From: Acidimicrobiaceae bacterium
GTDB taxonomy: Bacteria > Actinomycetota > Acidimicrobiia > Acidimicrobiales > RAAP-2
Direction: 5' to 3'
Assembly: GCA_027306525.1 (NCBI GenBank)
Contig: DAHUZM010000153.1
Coordinates: forward strand, 1 to 42,822
Length of the DNA stretch: 42,822 nt
The position numbers and the translations under genes are program-made. A model generated the notes under the pieces. The model ran no database searches, was not told the DNA's origin, and was given only the letters and a program-made list of their open reading frames with translations. Shown here piece by piece: positions 8,444 through 16,186 of the stretch (the first letter of the stretch is position 1; each line of letters starts with the position of its first letter).

Positions 8444-9334
8444 GTGCGTAGCGGCTTCGCGGCCATCGTCGGTCGCCCCAACGTGGGCAAGTCGACCCTC
8501 CTCAACCGGCTGGTCGGCACGAAGGTGTCGATCACCTCGTCGAGGCCGAACACGACGCGCTTCAACGTGCGCGGCGTCCTGCACGGCCCCGATGCCCAGG
8601 CCGTGTTCGTCGACACCCCGGGGCTGCACAAGCCGCGCAACGCCCTGGGTGGCCGGCTGAACGATGCCGCCATCGCGTCGCTCCACGACGTCGACGTGGT
8701 GATCGCCGTCCTCGACGCGACGGCGCCCGTCGGGCCCGGTGACCGCCTCGTCCTTGCCAACTCGCTTCGGGCAGCGGGGGACGCGCAGGGCTCCGGCGGC
8801 CTGCTCGTCGCCGTGAACAAGATCGATCGGGCACGTCCAGAACAGGTCCTCGAGCGCCTCACCGAGGGCTGCGCTGCGGTCGACGAGCTCGGGGGGGCGG
8901 CGGCCGCGAGCGCCGAGTACTTCGCGTTGTCGGCGACGAGCGGCAAGGGACTCGAGGCCCTCCTCCAGGCGGTGCTCGCCCGGCTGCCCGAGGGGCCCGC
9001 TTACTTCCCGCCCGAGATGGTGAGCGACCTCCCCGAGCCGATCGCGGTGGCCGAGCTGGTGCGCGAGCAGCTGCTGCGCCACGCGCGAGAGGAGCTGCCC
9101 CACTCGATCGCGTGTGTCGTGAGCGAATGGGAGTGGCCCAGGATCCGATGCGAGATCCTCGTCGAGCGGGAGTCCCAGAAGGGCATCGTGATCGGGGCGC
9201 GCGGCGAGGTGCTGAAGGAGGTGGGCACCGCCGTTCGTGCGCAGCTGCCCGAGGGGGCCTACATCGAGCTCTTCGTGCGGGTCGAGCGCCGTTGGCCCGA
9301 CCGCGACGAGACGCTCGACCGGCTGGGATACTGA
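8444..9334 (+). CDS. era: Ribosome-assembly GTPase Era
   Basis: Essential small GTPase that binds the 3' end of 16S rRNA during 30S assembly. G1 GRPNVGKS at residues 10-17, G3 DTPG at 57-60, G4 NKID at 125-128, and a C-terminal KH domain (RCEILVERESQKGIVIGARG) that would bind the anti-Shine-Dalgarno region. Length 296 aa is typical. The GTG start lies one base after the corC-like stop. This is the last gene of the core run; the next gene is convergent and belongs to the accessory island. Confidence 0.97.
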   Translation: MRSGFAAIVGRPNVGKSTLLNRLVGTKVSITSSRPNTTRFNVRGVLHGPDAQAVFVDTPGLHKPRNALGGRLNDAAIASLHDVDVVIAVLDATAPVGPGDRLVLANSLRAAGDAQGSGGLLVAVNKIDRARPEQVLERLTEGCAAVDELGGAAAASAEYFALSATSGKGLEALLQAVLARLPEGPAYFPPEMVSDLPEPIAVAELVREQLLRHAREELPHSIACVVSEWEWPRIRCEILVERESQKGIVIGARGEVLKEVGTAVRAQLPEGAYIELFVRVERRWPDRDETLDRLGY

Positions 9335-9340
9335 GTCACC

Positions 9341-9370
9341 GCCGCCCTGGCCGGGCCCAAGGAGGGCGGC
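9341..9370. terminator. Possible bidirectional terminator between era and the hydratase
   Basis: GCCGCCCT (9341-9348) pairs perfectly with AGGGCGGC (9363-9370) around a 14-nt loop that itself holds a GGGCCC. It lies in the 67-bp gap between convergent stops. There is no T-run, so termination is plausible but unproven. Confidence 0.45.
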
Positions 9371-9401
9371 CCGGTGCGCGACCGGAGAACGGGGCGAGCG
9401 G

Positions 9402-10211
9402 TCAGGCGAGCTTCGGCGCCTCGCCGAGCGGCGCGAAGTTCGGCGGCCGCCGCTCGAGGAAGCTCGCGACGCCCTCTGGCACGTCGGGTCCCGCGATCGC
9501 ATCGGCCATCAGTCGGTTGCTCTCGCGCACCGCCTGGTCCAGGCCGGTATCGAGGTGCCGGTAGACCTGTGCCTTCATGGCCGCCATGGCGGTCGGCGAG
9601 CAGTAGGTCGCGAGCTCCCTGGCGTACGCGAGAGCGGCCGGGAGCACCGTTTCGGCGGGCATGACCCGGTCGACCAGCCCCATCGAGACCGCCTCCTCCG
9701 CGAGCACGACCCGCCCGGACAAGAGCAGGTCGAGCGCGTTGGCCGGGCCGACCAGCCTGGGCAGGATCCAGGAGATCCCATGCTCGGCGATCAGGCCGCG
9801 GCGGGCGAAGGCCGTCGTCAGCTTGGCGCCCTCGGCCGCGAATCGAAGGTCGCACATGAGCGCCTGGACGAGCCCGATGCCCGCGCAGGCCCCGTTGATC
9901 GCAGCGATGATGGGCTTCGGGATCCCGAGCGCGAGCGTCTGGGGGCGGCGCTGGCCGCCGCCGCCGATCGAGCCGCTCGAGGCGATGCTCCGCAGCTCTT
10001 CCATGTCGGCACCGGCACAGAACCCTCGGCCGGCGCCGGTGACCACGATGGCACGGACCTCGGGGTCCGAGGCGGCCTCCTCGAGAAACCCGAAGTAGCG
10101 CTCCTCGAGTTCGCGCGACCACGCGTTGAGGCGCTCGGGCCGGTTGAGAGTGAGGACCGCCACCCCATCGTCCAGCTCGCGCAGAACGGGCTCAGTTTGC
10201 TCCGCCGTCAT
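9402..10211 (-). CDS. Enoyl-CoA hydratase/isomerase family protein
   Basis: Crotonase-superfamily enzyme of 269 residues, expected to hydrate a 2-enoyl-CoA in beta-oxidation or a related ring/branched-acid pathway. The oxyanion-hole regions GFCAGADMEEL and NGACAGIGL are clear. In the active-site region FARRGLIAEHGISWILPRLV the second catalytic Glu is retained (AEHG) while the position of the first Glu of classical hydratases is not Glu, so substrate or reaction may differ from short-chain crotonase. It is the first gene of the accessory island and is divergent from the thiol-enzyme operon, sharing a 336-bp intergenic region with it. Confidence 0.92.
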   Translation of the reverse strand: MTAEQTEPVLRELDDGVAVLTLNRPERLNAWSRELEERYFGFLEEAASDPEVRAIVVTGAGRGFCAGADMEELRSIASSGSIGGGGQRRPQTLALGIPKPIIAAINGACAGIGLVQALMCDLRFAAEGAKLTTAFARRGLIAEHGISWILPRLVGPANALDLLLSGRVVLAEEAVSMGLVDRVMPAETVLPAALAYARELATYCSPTAMAAMKAQVYRHLDTGLDQAVRESNRLMADAIAGPDVPEGVASFLERRPPNFAPLGEAPKLA

Positions 10212-10547
10212 CGGCCCTCCTCTTCTCGCCGCACCGACCGAGCGGCCGGTGCTCGGCGCCGACGTTCGGTTGCTCGTGGCCCGAGCCTATTGTATTGACA
10301 AGAATTATGCCATCACTTACGCTGCGTACGTGACGACCGCCGTCCGACCCACTCGAGGCGGACCTGCGGCGCCCGGCCCGACGCGGAGGGCTCTCGCCTC
10401 GGGCTCGCCACATGCGGGCGAACGCCGATCGGTCGGGGGCCCTGGGCGCGCGTTCTTGCGCCGGGGCGCCCGAGCGGGGTTGCGCGGCGCCCGGCCGAGC
10501 CCGAACCGGTGTGGCGGCGACGCGTGCGGGAGGCGAGGGGAGACCAG
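10212..10547. other. Divergent intergenic region
   Basis: 336 bases between the start of the enoyl-CoA hydratase (minus) and of the DsbA-like gene (plus). It holds an AT-rich island near 10285-10325 with a promoter-like motif described separately. The remaining 220 or so bases up to 10547 are very GC-rich, with a loosely repeated GCGGCGCCCGGCC (about 10367 and 10485), and would form a long leader if transcription starts at that motif. I see no convincing gene in it. Confidence 0.6.
10295..10323 (+). promoter_or_regulatory. Promoter-like shared motif, copy A
   Basis: TTGACA (10295-10300), 17-bp spacer with GCCA at 10309-10312, TACGCT (10318-10323). The -35 is consensus and the -10 acceptable. 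The same arrangement (TTGAC, 8 bases, GCCA) occurs before two other island operons at 14910 and 17968. It would drive the DsbA-like/GST/gshBA operon with a leader of roughly 215 bases. Confidence 0.55.
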
Positions 10548-11231
10548 GTGAGCGAGACGAGCGATCCGACCAGCGTCGACTTCCACTTCGACGTCATGTG
10601 CCCGTGGGCCTATCAGACCTCGCTTTGGATCCGCGGGGTCCGTGACGCCCTCGGCGTCAGCGTCAATTGGCGCTTTTTCAGCCTCGAGGAGGTGAATCGC
10701 GCCGAGGGCAAGAAGCATCCCTGGGAGCGCGACTGGTCCTACGGTTGGTCGATGATGCGGATCGGCGCTGCGCTGCGCAGGATGGACCCGGCGCTCCTCG
10801 ACCGGTGGTACCTGGAGGCCGGGACGGCGCTCCATGTCCGTGGCATGAAGCCGCACCGTCGGGAGGTCGCAGAGGAGCTCCTGGCGAGCCTCGACCTCGA
10901 TCCCGCCATCGTGAACGAGGCCATGGACGATCCGACGACGCACGACGAGGTGAGGGCCGACCACGAGCGGGTGCTGGCCCTGGGGGGCTGGGGAGTGCCC
11001 ACCTTGGTCTTCGATGAGCAGCGTGCGATCTTTGGGCCGGTGCTCATCGATCCGCCGAGCGGGGAAGCGGCGGTGCGCCTCTGGCATCTGGTCACCGGGT
11101 GGCGGGAGTTCCCCCACCTTTACGAGATCCAGCACCCCAAGCAGCCAAGCGACCTCAAGGCGATCTCGACCACCTTCAAGCCGTACCTCGAGGCACGGGA
11201 CTGGGTGAGCATCCAAAAGGAGACCCCATGA
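10548..11231 (+). CDS. DsbA-fold thiol oxidoreductase / HCCA isomerase-like protein
   Basis: 227-residue thioredoxin-fold protein of the DsbA/kappa-GST/2-hydroxychromene-2-carboxylate isomerase group. The sequence [20 protein letters not shown] holds the active-site position with CPWA at residues 18-21: one Cys where DsbA has CxxC, so a disulfide oxidase role is unlikely and a glutathione- or thiol-dependent isomerase/transferase role is more likely. The cis-Pro loop ([10 protein letters not shown]) and the alpha-helical insertion are present. No signal peptide, hence cytoplasmic. GTG 10548 was chosen because of the GAGGGGAGA just upstream; a longer frame to 10509 is less likely. Its stop overlaps the next start (ATGA). 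Confidence 0.85.
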   Translation: MSETSDPTSVDFHFDVMCPWAYQTSLWIRGVRDALGVSVNWRFFSLEEVNRAEGKKHPWERDWSYGWSMMRIGAALRRMDPALLDRWYLEAGTALHVRGMKPHRREVAEELLASLDLDPAIVNEAMDDPTTHDEVRADHERVLALGGWGVPTLVFDEQRAIFGPVLIDPPSGEAAVRLWHLVTGWREFPHLYEIQHPKQPSDLKAISTTFKPYLEARDWVSIQKETP

Positions 11232-12016
11232 ACGCACTCGCCGAACTGACCGACGCACTCGAGGAGTCGTTCCAGGCGATCGAGACGATCTGTGACGAGC
11301 TCAACGAGGACGAGTGGGCGGCGCAATCGCTTTGCCCCGAATGGACCGTTCGGGGCGTCGTGACCCACCTCGCGACGACCGAGCACATCTTGAGCGCGTG
11401 GCGTCCCGAACCCGATGCGCTCTCCCCGCCGTTCGACAAGGCAAAGTCGTTCGTCGAGTCCATGCGGGCCCTCGGGACCGCAGAATTCCTCGAGGAGGTC
11501 AAGAAGGTCTTCGCTCAGCGGCGGAGCGATCTTTCCCAGCTGGTGGAGGCGGACCTCGAGCTGCCCTCGTGGACCCCGGTCGGCCCCGGCGTGTACGGGC
11601 GCCTCATGCGGGTGCGCATCTTTGACTTCTGGGTCCATGAACGTGACATCACCACCCCCCTGGGCCGTTCGACCAACGACAGCGGCCCACGTGCGGACAT
11701 CGCGCTCTCCGAGATCGAGGGTTCGCTCGGATACATCCTCGGGAAGAAGGTCGGCCTGCCCGAGGGCAAGAGCGTCGCCATCCACCTCAGCGCCCCATTG
11801 CCTCGTGACTACTTCGTCGTCGTCGAGGGGAAGGCGAAGGTGGTCGACCATCTGGAGCACCCGGACGTGGAGGTGACCGCCGAGCCATTGACCTTCGTCC
11901 AACTGGCCTGCGGGCGAATCGACCCTGAGAAGGCGATCGAGCGCAACCGCATCACCTGGACCGGTGATGCCACGCTCGGCGGTCAAGTCGCCCGCAACCT
12001 CCGCTACACGATGTGA
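11228..12016 (+). CDS. DinB-fold mycothiol-dependent maleylpyruvate isomerase-like protein
   Basis: 262-residue protein with an N-terminal DinB-like four-helix bundle of the actinobacterial mycothiol-dependent isomerase/transferase family ([20 protein letters not shown]; then [18 protein letters not shown]) and a C-terminal SCP2-like or MDMPI_C-type domain. Candidate metal ligands are H47, D133 and H137, matching the H-E/D-H pattern of mycothiol-dependent maleylpyruvate isomerase. Family members use mycothiol, or in some clades bacillithiol, as cofactor. It is striking that it lies between a kappa-GST-like gene and GST/glutathione biosynthesis genes, so it may use either thiol; this cannot be settled from sequence. 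Translationally coupled on both sides. Confidence 0.8.
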   Translation: MNALAELTDALEESFQAIETICDELNEDEWAAQSLCPEWTVRGVVTHLATTEHILSAWRPEPDALSPPFDKAKSFVESMRALGTAEFLEEVKKVFAQRRSDLSQLVEADLELPSWTPVGPGVYGRLMRVRIFDFWVHERDITTPLGRSTNDSGPRADIALSEIEGSLGYILGKKVGLPEGKSVAIHLSAPLPRDYFVVVEGKAKVVDHLEHPDVEVTAEPLTFVQLACGRIDPEKAIERNRITWTGDATLGGQVARNLRYTM

Positions 12017-12729
12017 GCACGAGCGGCGCGAGCGCCACGACCATGCCGTCGTCACCGGACGCCACGACCCTCTACGGTCATTGGACCTGCCCCTATTCGA
12101 ATCGCGTCGAATTCGCGCTGGCGCAGCGCAAGATCCGCTTCGGCCAGATCGACGTGCCCCCGACGGCGGTCCGGCCCAAGGGCTTCGTGCTCCCGAACGA
12201 GTTCGTGACGAACAGCCCGAAGCTCGAGATACCCCTCGTCCGGGTGGGCGGCGAATACAAGGCGGACTCGATCCCGATCCTGGAGTGGCTGGAGGAGAAA
12301 TTCTCGTCCGAGCCCCTCCTGCCCGCCGAGGGAGTCGCCCGGACGCTCGTCCTCGAGCGCGTGCGGTGGATCGACCAAGGGGTCGCCACGACCATGGGCG
12401 GGCTGCTCTACGCCTCCAAGGAGCACCGGATCGAGCGATTTTCAGGGGAGCTTTCGGAGCATCTCGAGCTGATCGACGCATGGCTCGAGCACTCCGAATG
12501 GCTGGCCGGCGACTCCCCGAGCTTGGCCGAGGCGATCGTGATCCCCTTCTACGTCCGTCTCAGCGCAATGCGCCAACTCGGCTTCGATCGGCCGCTTGCG
12601 CCCCGCGTGGCGCGGCATCATGAGCGCTGCCAAGAGCTCATGGGTTGGCACGGCGTCGCGTGGAGCACCACGCAGCACGACGAGTTCGTGGGTCGATTCC
12701 GAAAATTCCGGCAGTTGCGCCGGCAGTAG
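12013..12729 (+). CDS. Glutathione S-transferase family protein
   Basis: 238-residue GST. The N-terminal thioredoxin-like domain begins at about residue 18 (TTLYGHWTCPYSNRVEFALA) with CPYS at 26-29, a Cys/Ser-type thiol-binding site as in omega, beta and related GSTs; the GSH-binding LEIPLV cis-Pro and ADSIPILEWLEEKF motifs follow; then an all-helical C-terminal domain. Cytoplasmic, expected to conjugate or remove glutathione. The GTG at 12013 overlaps the upstream stop (GTGA). gshB starts 17 bases downstream, so the enzyme and its cofactor supply are co-transcribed. Confidence 0.9.
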   Translation: MSTSGASATTMPSSPDATTLYGHWTCPYSNRVEFALAQRKIRFGQIDVPPTAVRPKGFVLPNEFVTNSPKLEIPLVRVGGEYKADSIPILEWLEEKFSSEPLLPAEGVARTLVLERVRWIDQGVATTMGGLLYASKEHRIERFSGELSEHLELIDAWLEHSEWLAGDSPSLAEAIVIPFYVRLSAMRQLGFDRPLAPRVARHHERCQELMGWHGVAWSTTQHDEFVGRFRKFRQLRRQ

Positions 12730-12746
12730 TTCCCTCGGCGGCCTCG

Positions 12747-13700
12747 GTGGAAGTTCTGGTCGTCATGGATCCGGTGGAGGCCGTCCACGAGGAGACCGAT
12801 ACCTCGTTCGCGCTGATGCTGGTTGCCCAAGCACGCGGGCACCGGGTGTGGCACTGCACCCCATCGGACGTCTCTTTCGCCGATAGATGCATCCGGGCGC
12901 GCGCCCGACCGGCGACGATGACCGAGGGCGTGGGACGCCCCATCGCATTGGCGGACCCGATGACGATCGAGGTGGCGAGCACGATCGATGTGGTGCTGGT
13001 CCGGACCGACCCTCCCTTTGGCACCGACTACCTGAGGCTCACACACCTGCTCGACCTGGTCGAGGGGACACTCGTCGTGAACAGTCCCCGCGGCCTGAGA
13101 GAGGCGAACGAAAAGCTCTACGCCTGCCGGTTTCCCGACCTCACACCCCCGACGCTCGTATCGGCCGATCGTGGGGCGTTGCTCGCCTTTGCGCTCGCCC
13201 ATGACGGGGCGGTCTTGAAGCCTATCGATGGACACGGTGGCCGGGGCGTCCACGCCCTGATGCGAGGGGACCCGAACGCGCACAGCATCGTGGACACCAT
13301 GACCGACGGGGGTCGACGGCACGTGGTCGCCCAGCCCTTTCTCGAGGGCGTATACCAAGGGGACAAGCGCATCCTTCTCCTCGACGGCGAACCCATCGGT
13401 GCGATCAATCGGGTGCCCACCGGCGGAGACTTCCGAGCCAACATCGGCTTGGGTGGGGCCGTCGAGCCGACCGCGATCGACGCGGGAGACCGACGCATCA
13501 TTGACCGCTTGGCCCCGTCGCTTCGACGCGACGGCCTTTGGTTCGTGGGCATCGACGTCATCGCCGGACAACTGTCCGAGGTGAATGTGACCAGCCCGAC
13601 GGGGATCCGCCAGGTCGTGGCGCTCAGCGGCGCGCGACCAGACGTGCTCGTCGTCGAATGGCTCGAAAGGCACGCGCCGGCCCGCTCCCGACGACCTTGA
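12747..13700 (+). CDS. gshB: Glutathione synthetase (ATP-grasp)
   Basis: Ligates gamma-glutamylcysteine and glycine with ATP to make glutathione. The 317-residue length equals that of the Escherichia coli enzyme, and landmarks align along the whole protein: start VEVLVVMDPVEAVHEETDTS, the ATP-binding KPIDGHGGRGVHALM, QPFLEGVYQGDKRILLLDGE, INRVPTGGDFRANIGLGG, and the end GLWFVGIDVIAGQLSEVNVT followed by SPTGIRQV. The open frame extends to 12645 inside the GST gene, but the GTG at 12747 reproduces the family N-terminus. Most Actinomycetota make mycothiol and lack this gene, so its presence beside GSTs points to a dedicated glutathione supply. Confidence 0.95.
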   Translation: MEVLVVMDPVEAVHEETDTSFALMLVAQARGHRVWHCTPSDVSFADRCIRARARPATMTEGVGRPIALADPMTIEVASTIDVVLVRTDPPFGTDYLRLTHLLDLVEGTLVVNSPRGLREANEKLYACRFPDLTPPTLVSADRGALLAFALAHDGAVLKPIDGHGGRGVHALMRGDPNAHSIVDTMTDGGRRHVVAQPFLEGVYQGDKRILLLDGEPIGAINRVPTGGDFRANIGLGGAVEPTAIDAGDRRIIDRLAPSLRRDGLWFVGIDVIAGQLSEVNVTSPTGIRQVVALSGARPDVLVVEWLERHAPARSRRP

Positions 13701-13723
13701 GAGCGCTCTTTGAGGAGCCGTCG

Positions 13724-14893
13724 GTGATCGCAGGCGCTCGCCGGCTGGCGAGGGCGGCGTTCTCGCCCGTCTCCACCGGCCGGATCGGGGTCGAGATGGA
13801 GTGGCTGGTCTATCGGGCGGACGACCCAGCGGCGGTGGTCGGCGCAGAGGAGGTGCTCGGCGCGATCGGGTCGAGGCCGCTCCCTCACGGGGGGACGGTC
13901 TCGTTGGAGCCGGGCGGCCAGCTGGAGCTGAGCACGCTCGCCACCCGGTCGCCGGTGGAGCTCATCGACCGGGTCGAGGGCGATGCGCTCGAGCTCGCCC
14001 TTCGCCTCGGCGTTCGACAGCTGCGGCTCGTCGCCCTGGGGGTCGATCCCATCAGACCCCCCCTGCGAGTCCTCGACGCCCCTCGCTACCGGATCATGGA
14101 GGCGTTCTTCGGGCTCCATTCCCCATCGGGCATCGAGATGATGACCAGGACCGCCGCGCTGCAGATCAACGTGGACTTTGGCTCCTCGCCCCAACGAACC
14201 TGGGCGAACGCGCAGGCGGTGGCGCCGCTGCTCGGCGCGATCTTCGCGCATTCGCCCTTTCGGATCGGGAGGCCGCCGACCGTGGCCTCCCAGCGATTGG
14301 GGATCTGGTCGGAGACCGACCCGACCCGGACGCGACCCGTTCCCCTCGGCGGCGCCGAGGAGTGGTCGCAGTACGCCCTGGACGCACTGTTGATGGCGAG
14401 CGATCACGCGGGGGGTCTCGAGTTCGTCGACGACGGCAGGTCGCTTTTGGAGTGGTTGCTCACCGCCGAGCCCGGCCACGCCGGGTCCACCGTCTCCAAC
14501 CACCTCACCACCCTGTTCCCGCCGGTCCGGCCACGTCGCTTCATCGAGTTGCGGACGATCGACGCCATCGAAGGCGATGCGCGCCGGGCTGCGATCGCTG
14601 CGACGTGGGCGCTCCTCAGCAACGACGACGCGGGCACGCTGGCGGCGGCGGTCTGCCCAGCTCACGACGTGAGTTGGGACACCATGTCGGCCGAGGGCAT
14701 CGCCGATGAGGCCTTGCGCGAGGCGGGGGCTCGGTGCATGGCCATCGCAGCCGATGCGTTGCAGCAGTGGCCCGATCTGGCCCGCCTCTGCAGCGCTTGG
14801 GGCGCGCGCCTCCAGGCCGGTGAGTGCCTCGGGGCCCTGGAGGCCCTCGCAGCCAGGACCCCAGAGGAGGTCGTGCGCACCGCGGGCAGGTGA
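13724..14893 (+). CDS. gshA: Glutamate-cysteine ligase (GCS2/EgtA-like)
   Basis: ATP-dependent formation of gamma-glutamylcysteine, the first step of glutathione synthesis. The 389-residue product shows TGRIGVEMEWLVYRADDP near the N-terminus, GGTVSLEPGGQLELST (the family's substrate/metal-binding core), MMTRTAALQINVDFG and RPRRFIELRTIDAI. The family also includes EgtA of ergothioneine synthesis; the coupling to a clear gshB makes glutathione the better assignment. GTG 13724 has GAGGAG 6 bases upstream. A TTG at 13697 that overlaps the gshB stop (TTGA) would add 9 residues. Order is gshB then gshA, in the same operon as a GST. Confidence 0.88.
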   Translation: MIAGARRLARAAFSPVSTGRIGVEMEWLVYRADDPAAVVGAEEVLGAIGSRPLPHGGTVSLEPGGQLELSTLATRSPVELIDRVEGDALELALRLGVRQLRLVALGVDPIRPPLRVLDAPRYRIMEAFFGLHSPSGIEMMTRTAALQINVDFGSSPQRTWANAQAVAPLLGAIFAHSPFRIGRPPTVASQRLGIWSETDPTRTRPVPLGGAEEWSQYALDALLMASDHAGGLEFVDDGRSLLEWLLTAEPGHAGSTVSNHLTTLFPPVRPRRFIELRTIDAIEGDARRAAIAATWALLSNDDAGTLAAAVCPAHDVSWDTMSAEGIADEALREAGARCMAIAADALQQWPDLARLCSAWGARLQAGECLGALEALAARTPEEVVRTAGR

Positions 14894-14909
14894 ACCGGCG
14901 GCACCAGTA

Positions 14910-14938
14910 TTGACATGATCTTCGCCAACATCTACCGT
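14910..14938 (+). promoter_or_regulatory. Promoter-like shared motif, copy C
   Basis: TTGACA (14910-14915), 17-bp spacer with GCCA at 14924-14927, TACCGT (14933-14938), in the 158-bp gap after gshA. Same geometry as the copies at 10295 and 17968. It would drive the long GST and the acyl-CoA synthetase with a leader of about 105 bases. Confidence 0.55.
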
Positions 14939-15051
14939 CTCGACGTGGTGAGCGGGCCCGGGAGCATCCGAGACCACCATGAGGGTCGCGTTCTGCGCCC
15001 GACGCCGCACCCCGAGGAGGGTCGTACTCGCAGGGTCGCCGGCGAGCGCCA

Positions 15052-16116
15052 ATGACTGGCAAGGGGGAGGGTGTGCACCAGATCGACACCGACCGTCCGC
15101 TTGGCCTTGTGGGCCATTTCGGATCTCCCTATTCGATGAAGATGCGTGCCGTGTTGCGCTATCGGCGGATCCCGTTCCGCTGGATGATCCGCGACTCGGC
15201 CGCCGATCGCGGCATCCCGAAGCCGCCCGTTGCGATCATCCCGGTGATTGCGTTTCCGGGGTCCGATGGAACGTACGTCGAATCGATGGTCGATTCGAGC
15301 CCCCAGATTGACCGTCTCGAGACGATGTACGCCGGTCGAAGCCTGACCCACCCGGATCCCGGCCGGCATTTCCTCGACTTGTTGATCGAGGACTACGCCG
15401 ACGAGTGGATCACGAAGTGCATGTACCACTATCGGTGGTTTGACGAATACCCAGGTGCGATCGACAAGGCCGGATCCTTGCTCCCGCTGGCCACGAACCT
15501 GCGCCTGGCAGGCGAGACCCTCGAGCGCGCCAAGGCGCACATCATCCGCCGCCAGACCGGTCGCACCCCACTGGTGGGTAGCACCGTCGGAAACCAGCCG
15601 GTCATCGAATCGAGCTATCGACGCCTGTTGGCGATTCTCGAAGAAAGCATCATCGAACGAGACTTCCTATTCGGTTCCCGACCTGCACGAGCAGACTTCG
15701 GGCTGTTCGGGCAGCTGATCCAGTTGATCAGATGGGAACCCGACTCGATGGAGATCGCTGTCAAGGACGCACCCCACGTCTATTCGTGGATCGACAAGAT
15801 CGACGACCTGTCGGGCCTCGAGGTCAGCGACGACGATTGGGATTCGGGAGACCTTCCCAGTGCCTTGGACCGACTCCTCCGAGAGATCGGTCGGACCTAT
15901 GCCCCCTTCTTGATCGCGAACGCGCAGGCGTCCGCCGCCAGTGCCTCGGAGGTCGTCTGCGAAATCGACGGCATCGAGTATCGGCAATCACCCTTTCCTT
16001 ACCAGGTGAAGTGCCTCCAATGGCTACGTGAGGCATACGGAGGGCTCGGCCCGGCAGCCCGGGCCGATGTCGACCAGGCGCTGAACGGAACGGGCGCAGA
16101 GCAGCTCTTCGCGTAG
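15052..16116 (+). CDS. Long glutathione S-transferase-like protein
   Basis: 354-residue protein, well above the 200-240 of usual GSTs. Residues 17-95 form a GST N-terminal thioredoxin-like domain (LVGHFGSPYSMKMRAVLRYR, with SPYS at 25-28 at the thiol-binding position; PVIAFPGSDGTYVESMVDSS). Residues 100-270 are helical and GST_C-like (FLFGSRPARADFGLFGQLIQ). The last 80 residues have no family I recognise. GTG 15073, just after a GGGGGAGG, is a possible later start. The gene is visibly less GC-rich than its neighbours: bases 15601-15660 contain 30 G or C out of 60. Function: glutathione transfer or lyase in the island pathway, inferred. Confidence 0.82.
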   Translation: MTGKGEGVHQIDTDRPLGLVGHFGSPYSMKMRAVLRYRRIPFRWMIRDSAADRGIPKPPVAIIPVIAFPGSDGTYVESMVDSSPQIDRLETMYAGRSLTHPDPGRHFLDLLIEDYADEWITKCMYHYRWFDEYPGAIDKAGSLLPLATNLRLAGETLERAKAHIIRRQTGRTPLVGSTVGNQPVIESSYRRLLAILEESIIERDFLFGSRPARADFGLFGQLIQLIRWEPDSMEIAVKDAPHVYSWIDKIDDLSGLEVSDDDWDSGDLPSALDRLLREIGRTYAPFLIANAQASAASASEVVCEIDGIEYRQSPFPYQVKCLQWLREAYGGLGPAARADVDQALNGTGAEQLFA

Positions 16117-16186
16117 CACCACGGTCGCGGACGCACCGCCGCGATCGCTCATAGACGTCCATCTCGCTTCTCGAAGGGGGGTCCGA

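Noticed and set aside
10412-10547. Possible leader peptide downstream of promoter motif A
   Set aside because: The open frame present continues far into the DsbA-like gene in the wrong frame and has shadow-like composition.
13724-14893. Assignment of the GCS2 protein as EgtA for ergothioneine synthesis
   Set aside because: Sequence family alone allows it, but coupling to a bona fide gshB and GSTs, and no egtB, egtC or egtD nearby, make glutathione synthesis the better reading.
13118-15052. Minus-strand open frame of 644 codons opposite gshB/gshA
   Set aside because: Composition is typical of antisense in high-GC DNA; the plus-strand proteins align to families over their whole length.
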